From Isoetes taiwanensis (Eukaryota; Streptophyta; Lycopodiopsida; Isoetales; Isoetaceae), in the NCBI GenBank assembly GCA_021234155.1, contig JAJEKV010000034.1, forward strand, positions 11,682,697-11,746,696: 64,000 bases of DNA, read 5' to 3'. This document shows, in pieces, positions 1-11,626 of the stretch. The number at the start of each line of letters is the position of its first letter. Within the stretch, counting starts at the first letter, position 1. The notes beneath the pieces are model-generated. The model worked only from the letters and a program-made list of their open reading frames with translations, had not been told where the DNA came from and did not search any database. Both the position numbers and the translations under genes were made by a program.

Positions 1-2
1 AT

Positions 3-978
3 CCATTGGACAACCAAATAATATTGGAAAAGGAGAGCTTTGAGAAGGTGATCTCTGATTCTCAAAAGGTAGAAAAGGTTACAGTGCAGAAATCTCCGAA
101 TCTTCCCAATAAAAGTTCAGCACCTGAAATGGTCAATGACTCGGTCAAAAGTGGATAACAGGATACACCAAATTGTCTTGACTTGGAAAATAAGGTCCTC
201 TGCTCCAATAAATTTCAGGTACTTGTAAACTTAAATACTAACCTTGATGATCAGATTTTGGATTACTGGAAATATGGTGACCCATCCTTCTGCATCAGAT
301 AATCCATATGTTGATCCTCCTTCTCATCCTCCCTCTCATCCTTCATGCTCAAGTCCTAAGGTCCAACTTGAACCCCTAATTGACTTTGGAAACAGCCCCA
401 CTCATGTGAGTCAAAAATGTTCCTCCATCTCTTCAGATATTGAGAAACAAATGGCAGTTCTTCAGGAAGGATTGGTAAACATAAATTCAGGTCAAGGTGC
501 CTCTCGAGATGAAAATACAAAAAGGTTAGAATTCTCTCCAGATTGCTCTGATGAAATATTGATGGTCCTAGATACTCCAGAACGAGAACATAATCAAATA
601 GAATGTGAATCACCTTCAAGTATTAGTCCAGAGATTTGCACCAATGGTCAGAATTCAACTATGGCAGCTCATCTTTCCAGGCAAGTACCCTTCCAAAATT
701 CCTCTAAGATAAATTTATTTGATAATTCTATAAATAGAATGTTTGAGTTTATTCCAGGGGGGGCATCTGATAGTGAGGATGAGTTAGTTTTGGATAGTAA
801 CAAGGAAAATGTGGGAAAAAAAAGCTGGGGAGATGATGAGCTATTGAGAGATACCTTTTTGAAGCCAAAGGCTAAAGCTATGGTTAGCTTAATGGACTCT
901 AACACTCCTGCCAACAACACCAGGAGTAAGAAATCTAAGCAAGGCAACAAAAAAGGGGGAAAAAAGAGAAACATTTGA
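3..978 (+). pseudogene. LINE ORF1 remnant
   Basis: An acidic and serine-rich reading frame runs up to the stop at 976-978 and ends in a very basic tail (KKSKQGNKKGGKKR), as expected for a LINE ORF1 nucleic-acid-binding protein placed just before the endonuclease. The longest open piece is 244-978. Another frame upstream (from position 3) carries the motif NKFQVL, seen in several plant LINE ORF1 proteins from memory, and is interrupted by a TAA near 158 and by a frame change near 290. No zinc knuckle is visible in the part present; the N-terminal part is off the window. It precedes the endonuclease ATG by 32 bases. Function as ORF1 is inferred from position and composition. Confidence 0.65.
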
Positions 979-1010
979 TCCTTCCTATCTTGTTTCTTAT
1001 TTCTATCCTA

Positions 1011-1848
1011 ATGAAGATAGTTAGTTGGAATCTGAGAGGTATTAAGGGTCCTTTAAAAAGGAGGAGAGCTATCTCCCAATTGAGACAATATAATGCAGAC
1101 ATTATCTTGCTGCAAGAGTTGAAGCTCCCTAAATTTGAGGCCTCAATGCGGGAGATTGGATCTACCAGGGTCTTCTTCAATTTGGATTGAAGCTAATGGT
1201 ACTAGGGGGCTTGGCTATTATTTGGAAAAATCTGTAGCACATCTCTTCTTTGCAATAGTGTTTCAAAAATGTGGCGGTTGTGACCTTTTCCTTGAATAAT
1301 TCCACCATTGGAGTCATAAATGTTTATGCCTCTACTTGTCCTAAGGAGAGAGAAAACTTTGGCCTACAATCAATTCTTGGATTTCAAACAACTCCAACAT
1401 TGATTGGATCCTTGTTTGGTGATTTTAACAATACTCCTACTTGGGACATGAAGCTTGGGAATAAAATTAATATGTCTATATCCGAGAAACCTGTTGGGAT
1501 AAACTTTTAGCTGATTCATCCATGATTCACATTCCATCCTCTACCTCCATTTATTCTTGGTCTAATAAGCGAGAAAGGAAGGGACGAGTTTACCGTGCTT
1601 TAGACAGATTTTATATCTCTAACCCTCACTCGGATCTCTGGGACAATTGTTATGTATCAAGTGATGATGGAACATCTATCTCGGACCACCAACCCCAATT
1701 TCTTTGTACCAAGCATCTGCTAAGTTCCCCAAGGGACATAAACATTCCTTTCAAACTCAACTGCTCTCTGCTCCACAATGTTTCTTTTCGTGAGGAGTTT
1801 GCTGATTTCTATTCTTCTATTGACTCGTCTTTCCAAATTCTTCTATGA
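1011..1848 (+). pseudogene. LINE ORF2, AP-type endonuclease region
   Basis: Translation from the ATG at 1011 begins MKIVSWNLRGIKGPLKRR, the usual start of a plant LINE ORF2. Catalytic-type motifs of the exonuclease-endonuclease-phosphatase fold are visible in order but in different frames: SWNLRG near 1020, LLQELKL near 1110 (metal-binding Glu), VINVYAS near 1310, GDFNNT near 1420 and SDHQPQ near 1680 (catalytic Asp and His). At least three frame changes (near 1185, 1360 and 1510) break the frame. In a live element this domain nicks target DNA to prime reverse transcription. Confidence 0.85.
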
Positions 1849-1955
1849 AGAACTTTTATCATAAAATCAAAAAAGGCTAAAGACCTGGATCAAATCCTGG
1901 GCCAAAGATAAGCATAAAGCAAAAATTCGGGAAAAAAAGAGAGACTTAAAGCAAA

Positions 1956-3230
1956 ATGAAAGAAATTAGATCCTTGCTTCAAATCGATCCATATAACCAC
2001 AATCTTCATGTTGGAGAAGAAATTGTTGAGAATCTGATTAAGAATATAGAAGAAAGGGATGCCAGGTTCTCTGCAATTAAATGCAAAATTAAATACAATA
2101 GTGAGATTGATCAGGGCTACTCAAAATTTTTCTTTAGAGTGGCTAAGTGCAGGCTCCTAAAAAATTCCATCAATCAGGTTATTAACAATTATGGTACTTC
2201 TCTCAGTTCTATTCCTGATATTAAAAATTTCTTCTTTGAGAACTACTCCTCTCTGTTCAAAAAAAGTGATCTTTCTGCTACTGAAGTTGTGGACAAAGAT
2301 AAGTTCATTAGCAATCTAGACACGATCTTACCTTATCCAATTGATAATATGGATATTTCCCTTACTGCTACTCCCAATGAAGAAGAGATATATAAAACCT
2401 TGCTGAGTTTTTCCAAAGATAAGTCCCCTGGCCCAGATGGTTTTCCCCCAGAATTTTATATACAATTTTGGGATATTATGAAAAGAGATGTCATCAGTCT
2501 TGTGCATGGATTTTGGAATTCCAATCATCTTCATCCCTCAATTTCTGCTGGTTTTATAACTCTAGTGCCTAAGGTTGACAACCCGAGCTCTTTCTCTGAA
2601 TGGAGACCAATTTCTCTGACAAATTCATCTTACAAGCTATGTGCTAAAATTATTGCAAAGAGAATTCAATCTTATCTCCAAAAAAATATCAGTGTCAATC
2701 AAACTGCCTTTCTGCCTAATAGATTCATTACGGATAATTACATCGATTGCCATGGAAGGCTTACATTGGAACAGAATTTCAAATCAATCTTGCATCCTGT
2801 TGAAGTTGGATTTTAAAAGAGCATTTGATACAGTGAGCTGGGACTTTATTGACCTTGCTTTAAAAAAGATGGGCTTTCAGGCAAAGCTTATCTCTCTTAT
2901 ACATGGATTAAATTCTATGTCTAATTCTGCTGTGTTGATAAATGGTTCTCCCTCAAATTTCTTCCCTTTAGCTAAAGGTGTCGAACCGGGTTGCCCCCTA
3001 GCTCCCTATCTCTTTCTCATTGTTGCTGAAATGCTAACAAGGAGTGTGCTTCATTTGCAAAATTCGGGAGTTTTAACCGGTCCGAAACTCCCAAATAATT
3101 TGGATTCCCTCACAATATCTCAATATCGCATGATACATTTGCTTTCCTGGACTCTAATACCGAAAATGTCAATACTTTCTTGGATCTTATCAAAGAGTTC
3201 TCAAATTCTCCTCTGGGGTCCATCTTAATT
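1956..3230 (+). pseudogene. LINE ORF2, reverse transcriptase region
   Basis: Typical LINE RT blocks are present: DKSPGPDGFPPEFY near 2420, LVPKVDNPSSFSEWRPISL near 2570, FLPNRFITDNYI near 2710, LKLDFKRAFDTVSWDFI near 2800 and GVEPGCPLAPYLFLIVAEML near 2980. The frame shifts near 2780, between the blocks FLPNRF and LDFKRAFD. The catalytic YADD box should sit near 3125-3140. It now reads SQYR followed by a frame change, and the downstream frame resumes as HDTFAFLDSN, so the box is lost. The domain would copy LINE RNA into DNA at the nicked target; this copy cannot. Confidence 0.9.
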
Positions 3231-3666
3231 TGGATAAAAGTAAGATTATTGGAGATATTATCCGACCTTCAATATGTGGCATATCCGTGCTCAATACCAA
3301 TCAAGCCTCTAATCTCTTAGGCATGCCACTTTCTCTCAATCACAATTTAAAAGGTCCATGGGATCCAATTCTACAAAGGATAAAGAGGAAGTTTGAATAA
3401 TTATAGAAACCTGTCTCTCTTTTGCGGGAAGGACAATTATTGCAAATTAAATCCTAGCTTCTTCTCATGTCTATTTCTCCTCTGCCCTTGTTGCCCCTAA
3501 AGCAATTTATTACGAGTTGGAGAAAGTAATCCGAAATTTCATCCGAATGGGTCTCATCTGGTGGCCTGAACTCAATCTCTAGACCTAAAAATTTGGGAGG
3601 TCTGGGATGTAAAAATCTCCATTTACGGCTTGTTCTCTCAAGGGTAAATATATATGGAGAACACTT

Positions 3667-4824
3667 ATGGGGAATAATTCTCCTGCCTCCATTTTCATTG
3701 CTCATTGGCTGAATATTTCCTATCCTTCTGGTCATCCTTCTATTAAGCATTCACTCCCTGAATCTGCCTTTATTAATATTCATCCTGCTCCAAATACTTC
3801 TCCTTTGATGAGGAATATGATTATGGCCTGGAATAAAATCCACCCTGAGCTAAAGAGAGATGATCTCCAAGATGCTACTATGAACACTAGCCTATTTTGG
3901 TCACCTATTTTCTCTGATCCTCATTTAAAAGTTATGGCTATCAAGCATCCAAAAATTTATAGCAGATGGGCCACTAAAGGGATCACTACTATCAAGGATC
4001 TTTATAGAAATAATAATTCCTTTATTTCTTGGACTGCTTTAAAATCCGTGCTCAGAGGGACTTCCACTGATAAGAAAATGTATGTCTACTTTAAGACTAT
4101 CCTAGCTACTTTCAATAATTTCAATGACTTCAATAGCTCGACTGGTTGCACTATAAATGGGAAGTTAGTCTATAAGGTAAAGGAAATTTACTCTTTGATA
4201 AATGTTGCTGATGCTCCTCTAAAAGCTATGATGAAATGGTCTTTGGATCATCCCCAAGTCCTTTCTCTTTTCAAAAATGTTTGGAACTCCTACTGCACTC
4301 CAAAAATCAGATTCTTTGTTTGGTTAATTGCACAAAAGAGCCTCACAAATTTGGTTTCTTTGTCTAGGAGAATTAATGTTTCTACTGTCTGTCACTCTGG
4401 CTGTTTTCAGAATGAGACTTTAGAGCATATCTTTCTTTGTCCCAAACTTAGACCTTTTTGGATTTGGTTCATTGATAAAACTGGCCATTACCTTAAAAAA
4501 AGGAACTTTGATGACATCATTGACTTCGTGCAACAAGGTGATATCTTTGCTAATACTCTTGTCCATACTGCCTTATGGAACATTTGGAAGTCTAGAAATA
4601 GAATCCTTTATGCCTCTAAACCTCTTTCTACTTTCTGGATTAAAATGCATTTCCAGTTAGATATTGAAGCTATTGCCACATGTCACAAGAGGAAAGTTGG
4701 AGATAAATACAACACTTGTTGGAATGTGATAGGGCTTTTCAGGGGCCACTTTGACTTATTTGTTTCCAACCTCAATGTTATTGATTCTAATGCTCCATAC
4801 TCTGATTGTGACAGATTATCTTAA
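3667..4824 (+). pseudogene. LINE ORF2 C-terminal part with zf-RVT-like domain
   Basis: An open frame of 385 codons continues ORF2 downstream of the RT. Around residues 205-270 it shows the plant zf-RVT pattern: PKIRFFVWLIAQKSLTNL, then Cys/His residues in CHSGCFQNETLEHIFLCPKL. It ends at the TAA at 4822-4824. Such domains follow the RT in plant L1-type LINEs; their exact role is not settled. This frame is unusually long and clean compared with the broken upstream half. Confidence 0.8.
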
Positions 4825-5455
4825 GTTTCTTAAAGGAGAAGGATCCACAAAACTGAATACAGATATTGACAGCTATGAATTATCTCTGCACCAAAATCAG
4901 GGAGCTGGGAAAGAACTAACACTGAAGCAGCTATGTGACATGACAGATGAATTTTTACAGGAGGTAGAGAGATCTAAGCAAAAGGAAGCAGTATGGGCAG
5001 CAATAGAATAGAATAGAATAGAATAGTTTTTTTAACGTCCACGAAGACCAATAGGTCATGGGACCCATACAATGGGCTAGTACAATCATTACTACTAGGA
5101 TTAAAAAACCCCTGCCTCGAAAGGTTTTCAAGGGAAAAACCTTGAAAAATATACACCAGGGAACTCATGCAAATGCATATTCTGTTCCATTTTCTTGCTA
5201 ATTCCCACTTTGCCATGACAGAAGAGCAGTTGAGTAGGTATAGAGAAATGTATTACAGTCACAAGCTTCTGACAGATTTACATGGTACTTTACTGTTACT
5301 CATGGGGAAGGAAAGTCTGAATATGCTATTAGTACAGAATGACTGTGGCAGAAATACTTACTCTATGGGTTCGACAGCAGAATTCTATCAGCACTACAAT
5401 GAGTGGTTTGACAACAACCCTAACAGCCAAGACCAATCCTCTTTACTATTCTAAA
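4825..5455 (+). pseudogene. Unassigned reading frame in the LINE tail, split by a SINE
   Basis: In the frame that ends at 5011, residues read TDYLKFLKGEGSTKL and then LTLKQLCDMTDEFLQEVERS. Beyond the SINE insertion a frame to 5455 reads HFAMTEEQLSRYREMYYSHK and ends DQSSLLF before a TAA. If the SINE is removed mentally the two parts look like one helical protein of roughly 150 residues. I do not recognise the family. It could be a C-terminal extension of the LINE, a host exon carried along by 3' transduction, or a chance frame in the 3' UTR. Codon use looks protein-like. Confidence 0.35.
4998..5170 (-). mobile_element. SINE-like element with (TATTC)n tail, copy 1, 5'-truncated
   Basis: Read on the minus strand, this stretch ends in a short pentanucleotide repeat (plus strand AATAG repeated, 4998-5025). 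It matches the element at 42301-42658 over the shared blocks GGTTTTTTAATCCT, GGGTCCCAT and CGTGGACG, in the same order and spacing. The copy is shorter at its 5' side than the copy at 42.3 kb. No clear target-site duplication is seen. Confidence 0.7.
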
Positions 5456-5821
5456 CCCTTCCCATGCCTGCCAATCATGTTCATGATCCCTATTTCCAGA
5501 ATTCATTTTTGAAGATCATGTTTGGTATTTTTGTTTACATTTACAGGAAATTTGAAGACTCTATTTTGAGGTGCTCAACACAGATAGCTGACTTCTTGCT
5601 GCTCTGAAATATTTAACTCTCTTTTGAGATTCTGCTGATACTTGATATTACTACTGTTGGTACCATTGATATTAGCTGGATTCTATCACTAATTGTTTTT
5701 GTTCTCTCTGATGCTCAACTCTTGTGAGTATCAAATTTTCACCTTTGTCATGCTATATTCAAGCTTGACAATTGGTTTGTATGGCTTTATCTAATTAATG
5801 AAAAAATCAACCCTTACTCTC

Positions 5822-5844
5822 AAAAAAAAAAAAAAAAAAAAAAA
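5822..5844 (+). repeat. Poly(A) tail of the LINE
   Basis: A run of 23 A follows a LINE-like 3' UTR and marks the end of the retrotransposed copy. Confidence 0.85.
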
Positions 5845-6090
5845 GGTGTGCACCCTAATAAATGTGCACATTGGTAAATGTGCACATTAATAAATGCACA
5901 TACCTTGCAAATTGCCCCCAGGGGCTACCGCTACACGTCGGCGCATACGCCGTCGGAGGTGGCGCGTATGCGCTGCGACGCAGGGCGATGCGGATATACG
6001 CCCCGGGACCGTGATATCGGAACGTCACATGCACCTCGGCCCGCAACTCCTCAAATGTCGACTCCCAACCCCCACCCCAACAAGAAGGGG
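5845..6090. repeat. Short direct repeats and GC-rich stretch
   Basis: Three degenerate copies of a unit around AATAAATGTGCACATT lie at 5857-5902. They are followed by a GC-rich block (5925-6080) rich in CG dinucleotides, very unlike the AT-rich flanks. No gene is recognised. Confidence 0.5.
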
Positions 6091-9000
6091 TAGAAGTGAA
6101 AACTACAACCGCAACCATCTCGGAACCGTTGAAAATTGGCGACCATCTCAGTGTCAAGAAAGAGGATCGCGCCGAACTACAAAACACAATCACACAGATG
6201 GTTAACGTGAAAAGGTTAGGAGCCCTATGGCCAAGCATGGATAATGCTCAAAAGGCAAGCAGAGCACAAGAACCTGACGAGAAAAAAATAGCACAATAGA
6301 GAAATTATAAAGAATCCTGGAAAGCGACATTGCTACGCTAAGATAGAGAGAAAATATATAGATACATGAGGCCCGGCCAGGGGGGTCTTCCACTCAGGGC
6401 CCCCTGGAAGCATAAAGCTATACCAGGAAGAGAAAAAAGGCACATCCAATAAAGGAACCCTTTGGAGCCTACCCAGAAGCGGCAAGTGCTACATTGGGAG
6501 AGAGAGAGAGAGAGTAAAAGCATGACCAATGGGAAAAAATCCGAGAGAAAACCCCATGATATACACAAGAATATAGAAAGCAAGATCGAGACGTCATCAA
6601 GAATCGTTGGAAGCTACATTGCTACGCCGAGATAGAGAGAAACATATATAGAGATATCTAGAGACATGTAGAGATACACCAGACCCGACCGCAAAAAGAT
6701 CACCAAGAGAGAATATACACAAGAATATACACTAAGAAAAAGGGGCCGCCCAAAAAGAATTGGCCCTAACAGAGTGGAACAACCAATGTAAGCCCAACCC
6801 AGATATCAAAGGAGGGAGGGGGGAACTCCGCACAACAAAGAATTCAGCTCAGAGGAAACGCCGATGAAGGAAAGAAGTACGCAACAGAGTATATATAGAT
6901 GACAAAGCCAAAAAGAGAGCCTGGGACATAGAAAGCACAGGCCACAGAAAGAGCGGATCCAAAACTGGCGTGGCACCAAAACAGACGTCCCTTTCCCTAG
7001 AATGGTGGTTCTCTTCTATATAAGAAGAGAATCATAGCATTCTACAGAAAGGTCCTTGCATAACCACATCCGATACAAAGAGGAACCTACCTTCAAACTC
7101 CTCTCACAGGCCGAGACTATGGGAGATGAGGCGGGATGCCAACGCAAGTAGAGGGGAAGGAGCACAAGAAACCCCAGGACAACTGGAATACATAAAGTAA
7201 CAAAGGCATAAAAATCGAACACAAACAACAACTACGGCCTTCACCGAGGCACAAAAAACAAAATTGTAGAATCAACGTACCAACAAACTACTTAGAACAC
7301 CTAACGACAAAATGCTTCTGAAAGCAAAGACAAAAATACCCAACCTATATTATCCATGCATAATGGATGCAAGCAAACTTTCATACAAGAGCACCCATCC
7401 AGAGAACAGAAGAAATCCAGAGCAGGATGGCTAGAATACAAGACATCAACAGAAAGATGAGATTACAGAGATAAAAGGGGATAACGAGACAACAAAGATA
7501 AGAGAGCATCGGGACAGACGAGGCAGAAAAGGCAAGCAATAATTCCAGAGTACTGGAGGGGATGGTTTGATGAGAGCGAAAAAGGCAACCAAAACAACCA
7601 GAGTAAAATGGAAGAAAGAGGAAACCCAAGAAAATGGAGCAAAAAAAGGAAAGGAAAAGTCAGAGACAAAGGAGCAATGAAGAAGTCGAATGAGCAAATA
7701 AGCTAGAATCTGATCCATGGGTGCATAAAATGGAGGAACTAAAAGAACAATGCAAAAGAACATAAAAAAGAAGGACATAATATAACCCGCGGTATGGAAA
7801 TGAAGCTATAGGAACAACAGACAAAGCCATAACAATGTCAACAATGTAAAGATCTTAAATGGCTAATGAACCAGAAAACACCACACTAGCAAAAGAAACT
7901 ATAACCCGAACTAACCTAACCAGCAATAGAAAAGGATCCAGAGACAAAGAATCAAAGACGGAATGAAACTAAAAAAGAATAACATCAACCAAGTTAAACT
8001 GAACAACGATCCGAAGGAACTCAAAGAAGGAAATAATGCAGCCACAACTTAATAAAGAAATGATATTATGTGGAATAGTCCTGATAGCATATATGTCAAC
8101 CCAAGGTCAATGCAACAAATGAAACAAAATGCACAGATAAGGAGCTAGAATGCATAGATAAGGAGCTGATGGGGAACATGGAGCAAGTGGAAGAACGCAG
8201 AAAGAGGAGCAAGGAAGAAGAGACAAAATACCAGAATAACAGAGTGCAAAAAGAAGTAATGGAATGACAAAAATAAATAGAATAATGCAACTAAGAAGGC
8301 AGATGGGGCAAGTAATGAGTGCTACAGCACAGAAAAATGAAAAAAACATAAAATGAACCAATGGAACAATGTGGTGAAAGATGGAAAAGGAATTATGCTA
8401 TACTAGAACACCAAAGTGCATAAAGAGAACAAATGAAACAATGTAGTCAAAGATTGAAAAGGAATCGTTGGGAGAAAAATAACTAAAACCACGAAACCAA
8501 ATACACAGATAAAGAGGCAATGGAGAACATGGAACAAGAAAATTGAATGGAGACAACAAAATTTGAAGGAACCGAAAAGATGAACCCAGGATAAGGAGGA
8601 TGAGCAGAGAAGATAAGGCGAATGGAACAAAATAAACAATAAATAGAGCAACCACTGTGGCCAAAAAAATAGAGAATCTACAACGTAAAATCAAAAAGCA
8701 ACAGGAAGAAATGGATAAACAATGCACATGTAGTAGATATATTAAAGTGAGCAAAATGGAACCGATAGAGTGGGTAAAGAGACCAATGGAAAAGGGATGA
8801 AAGGTTAGATAGAGGCAACAGTGAGAACTCAACTAGAAGCCAAGAGCAGTCGAGTGACCAGCAGTAATGAGACAAAGAGTGAACAAACAATGCAACATGA
8901 GCAGGATGAAGCAACTGCAAAGAGGACTAACGGTAACTCGGATAGGCAATCAAACAAAAAAGTCAAATGCACTTGTATGGCATATGTGGAAAGGAGAAAA

Positions 9001-9562
9001 TAACAATAACTGGAGCCAAATAGGTAGATGGGACAAATAGGAAGTAATATGGAGAAATGGGTAGCTAAACAAGACCGTAGAGGACTGTCATCTGCCAAAT
9101 CGAGGCAAAAATTTGCAACAAGCAGATTAATAAGAATATAGCTCAGGGAATCACGCGAGCTTGGTGAAGAAAGCTAAGCAAATATGGAAAGGGGAAGCAA
9201 GTAGCCGAGAGATGTGCTACGAGAAAAATTACCCATGAGAAAGATATGGGAAGGAATGATATGGCAACAGGCTTGTCATGAGAAGAGCCCCATAGAAGAA
9301 AAATACCTATGGTGGTAAAATGGAGATAACGTGGCAAAATAAAGGCCTCAAATAAAAAGGGGTCAAGTCACGAGAATTAGAGGGACAAATTCCTTGGAAG
9401 AACCATGGAAGCTATAGTGTCTATAGGAGAAGAGAGGATTGTCGTGAGCCAAAATGGGCCAGGCAAAAACAAGAGAAAAGAAATACAAAAGAAAGAACTG
9501 ATGAGTAAGGTTACAATGGAAGCAAGGGACCAAGGGAAGGTCGAATTTGAGAACCATTGGGG
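6091..9562 (+). other. Long purine-rich non-coding stretch
   Basis: For about 3.4 kb the plus strand is dominated by A and G, with few T. As a result the minus strand shows many spurious Leu/Phe/Ser-rich frames. No conserved protein domain can be read on either strand. A segment at 6311-6365 (TGCTACGC, AGATAGAGAGAAA) recurs at 6600-6660. The region ends in a 28-A tract, so it could be a non-autonomous retroelement or the retrocopy of a long RNA. That is inference. Confidence 0.45.

Positions 9563-9590
<28 letters not shown>
9563..9590 (+). repeat. Poly(A) tract
   Basis: About 28 consecutive A follow GGGG. The tract ends the purine-rich stretch and is compatible with a retrotransposition tail. 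Confidence 0.75.
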
Positions 9591-9593
<3 letters not shown>

Positions 9594-9628
9594 TTAACAT
9601 GGGCAAATTGTAACAAAAAAGAGGGAAT

Positions 9629-10003
9629 GTGTTGAACCAGGGTTGTGAACGGACGGAACCCCTGGGCCGGACTGATTGTGCGAAGAGCCATGGCTTTTCC
9701 GGATTGTTGAGGACGTTCTATTCTAAAGATTCGCCTCAGCTTACTGCCAATACAGAAAGGACCCGGCTTGAGACTTCTGAAGACCGGCTGTCACAGATCA
9801 AAAGCAGTAAGAGCATAGCCGAATTGATCAAAAGAAGGGGAAGGATTGATCTAACCATAGATTGGGAAAAGGAATCGGGAGCAATCGGTACTAAAGACCC
9901 TAACATCAGAGAAAACTCTAGACTTCCAGAAGAAGTAGCCAGATTCATCCTGAATCGAATCGGCCTGGGCAGAATTAACAGAGGAGTACAAAGGTCGAAT
10001 TAG
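9629..10003 (+). CDS. Hypothetical 124-codon frame
   Basis: An uninterrupted frame encodes a hydrophilic, Arg/Lys/Glu-rich protein (middle part SIAELIKRRGRIDLTIDWEK). I recognise no family. It lies between the poly(A) tract and the SINE fragment at 10.1 kb, in repeat-rich DNA. The start codon given is not the canonical ATG with certainty. It may be a chance frame in purine-rich sequence or a remnant of a Gag-like protein; support is weak. Confidence 0.2.
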   Translation: MLNQGCERTEPLGRTDCAKSHGFSGLLRTFYSKDSPQLTANTERTRLETSEDRLSQIKSSKSIAELIKRRGRIDLTIDWEKESGAIGTKDPNIRENSRLPEEVARFILNRIGLGRINRGVQRSN

Positions 10004-10107
10004 AGAGATAATGCAGAAAGAAACTTGGGCATCCACAGAATCACAGATGATCGGTTGAGTTGTTGCTGAAGGCGACCGGATTTGACCAAATCGATGAAGG
10101 ATAGGAA

Positions 10108-10152
10108 AGGAAAAAATTTTAACGTCCACGGAAAACCAATTGTGATTAACGT
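10108..10152 (-). mobile_element. Fragment of the (TTCTA)n-tailed SINE family
   Basis: On the minus strand the block CCAATTG, TTCCGTGGACGTTAAAA matches the 3' part of the SINE copies at 5.0 and 42.5 kb. Only about 45 bases are alignable. Confidence 0.4.
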
Positions 10153-10284
10153 CGCCTGCTCAATTTGGTTCTACGAGGCTGAACCTCTATCACAAAACAT
10201 ACAGAATAGAAGAAGAAGAAGAAGAGATTTTAACGTCACGCCACAAGGCAGCGTCCTATCGGACATGTGACATTTTACAACACA

Positions 10285-10355
10285 CCCAGATGGGTCCTGC
10301 CCCCACCACTTTACATTGCTGAAGTGGGTCCTTCCCCCACCAACTTTACATTGCA
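10285..10355 (+). repeat. Two direct repeats of about 35 bp
   Basis: The unit GGGTCCTGCCCCCACC plus CTTTACATTGC occurs twice in tandem with small changes. No gene is seen at 10010-10570. Confidence 0.6.
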
Positions 10356-10574
10356 TGGCCACTTTCACAACGAGGCGTTGAACGAGGCGTTGAATAGAGG
10401 AATTCAGAAAATCCAACGACCTTGGGATACTGGAGTTTCAAATATAAATTGGGGTTTAATATTAAAATTAAAACCTTACCCATGCCTGCCTGGTTTACAC
10501 AAATGGGAAACTCAAGAACCCCTATGGAGAAAGAACCTTATGAGGGGCATTATGGAAAATGAGGAGAATATTGA

Positions 10575-10875
10575 TGACGTGGCATGTCCAGTTGGCATAT
10601 GTGATGACATGGCGATCCAGTGATGCAGTAGGTGCCACGAGGGTGATCCGCCTATGTGGAAAATACGAAATTCAAAGGGTATACACCATTGAAGGGGTGT
10701 GATGATGTGGCAGTGACGTGGCGATGACATGGCAGGGGCTATAAATATGTAACCACGGTTGGGGTTTTTCCAACCATAACCATATGCAATAAAGTGTGAT
10801 CCTTCGTTCTAGTTTCCTTGGGTGTTCTCTTTCACAGCGCCACACTTCTCTCGGGTCGCGAGCTAGGGCTCGACA
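10575..10875 (+). repeat. 5' LTR of the TR-GAG element
   Basis: It is nearly identical to 11627-11923. It contains TATA-like CTATAAATA at 10739-10747 and AATAAA at 10788-10793, and it ends ..GGCTCGACA. The left edge is uncertain; clear identity starts at TGGCATATG (10593). Confidence 0.7.
10739..10793 (+). promoter_or_regulatory. LTR TATA box and polyadenylation signal
   Basis: CTATAAATA (10739-10747) and AATAAA (10788-10793) lie 41 bases apart, the layout of an LTR promoter followed by the poly(A) signal. The same pair is conserved in the 3' LTR near 11785-11841. Confidence 0.6.
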
Positions 10876-10881
10876 TAATTG

Positions 10882-11608
10882 TGGTGCAGAAGTGGTCATA
10901 AAAAAGTTCAAAGAGGACATACTTAGAGAGTTGTCTGGGAAAGTGCTCAAGATGCAACAAACGATGTCCATCATGTAGCAAAGAAAATTTATACAATGTT
11001 GGAGATGTTACCAGTATGGCCATATTACAAAATATTGCCCAGTAGAGTATGTATACCAATCACATTGTGGGACCTGCAATACCCAAGAAGACGAGATGAT
11101 TCAAAAGGAGATATTCACGAATTTGGACAATGAGGGGGTTATGCGGATTTGTGTGGAGTGCTATCAACTCATTCTTCTTACAAGACAAGAAGTAGAAGAA
11201 TTGGATGAACTTGATGACTTATTAATGTGTCGTCACCATAAAGCTATGCATGCATCCTCAGAATTGCTTGAAGAATGTTCCATTGCAGATTCTGGGCATG
11301 AAATGATGGAAGAAAAGACAACACATTTACAATATTTGGAGCCCATAGAATATGTGATTGAGCCAGCATTAACAGAGCAACAACTAGTTGACGAGAAGCT
11401 GGTCGAGAAGCCATATCATGTTGTTGTGAGCAATAAAAGTGAAATAAACCTAGGAGATTACCAAGAAGACGATGACATCTGCAAATTGCATGGTGCAAAG
11501 AATATACCAATACACAAGCAGGAACAATTTGAGAAGAAAAAAGACAACGAAGACTACTATATGAAAATGATGCACAGAAATTTAAAAACCAAGAGAAAGA
11601 ATGGTTAG
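10882..11608 (+). pseudogene. Gag-like frame with zinc knuckle
   Basis: In one frame the translation runs from just after the 5' LTR (VVIKKFKEDILRELSGKV), meets a TAG at 10976-10978 and continues open for 209 codons to the stop at 11606-11608. Right after the TAG it reads CWRCYQYGHITKYCP, a perfect CX2CX4HX4C retroviral-type zinc knuckle, then another Cys pair in HCGTC. The rest is acidic and hydrophilic (LLMCRHHKAMHASSELLEEC). There is no capsid domain that I can identify. The TAG may be a mutation or a readthrough codon. It is the only coding content between the two LTRs. Confidence 0.6.
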
Positions 11609-11626
11609 ACATGCAAAAGGAGCAAG

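Larger units (their letters stand above)
1..5844 (+). mobile_element. L1-type LINE (non-LTR retrotransposon), degenerate, 5' end outside window
   Basis: Order of parts on the plus strand: an ORF1 rest, an APE-type endonuclease, a reverse transcriptase, a C-terminal zf-RVT-like Cys/His region, about 1 kb of tail sequence and a run of 23 A at 5822-5844. This order is that of plant L1-clade LINEs. The reading frame is broken many times, so the copy is dead. The sequence just before the poly(A), around 5780-5820, has no coding frame and looks like the LINE 3' UTR. A SINE copy interrupts the 3' part at about 4998-5170. The 5' end and the target-site duplication lie outside the window or are not recognisable. 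Confidence is high for the class, lower for whether 4825-5760 all belongs to the LINE. Confidence 0.9.

Noticed and set aside
7381-9098. Many Leu/Phe/Ser-rich minus-strand frames resembling membrane proteins
   Set aside because: They are the complement of purine-rich DNA; all overlap, have no conserved motif and reflect composition only.
10082-10623. Short frames between the poly(A) tract and the TR-GAG element
   Set aside because: They cross a SINE fragment and a direct repeat; no protein signal.
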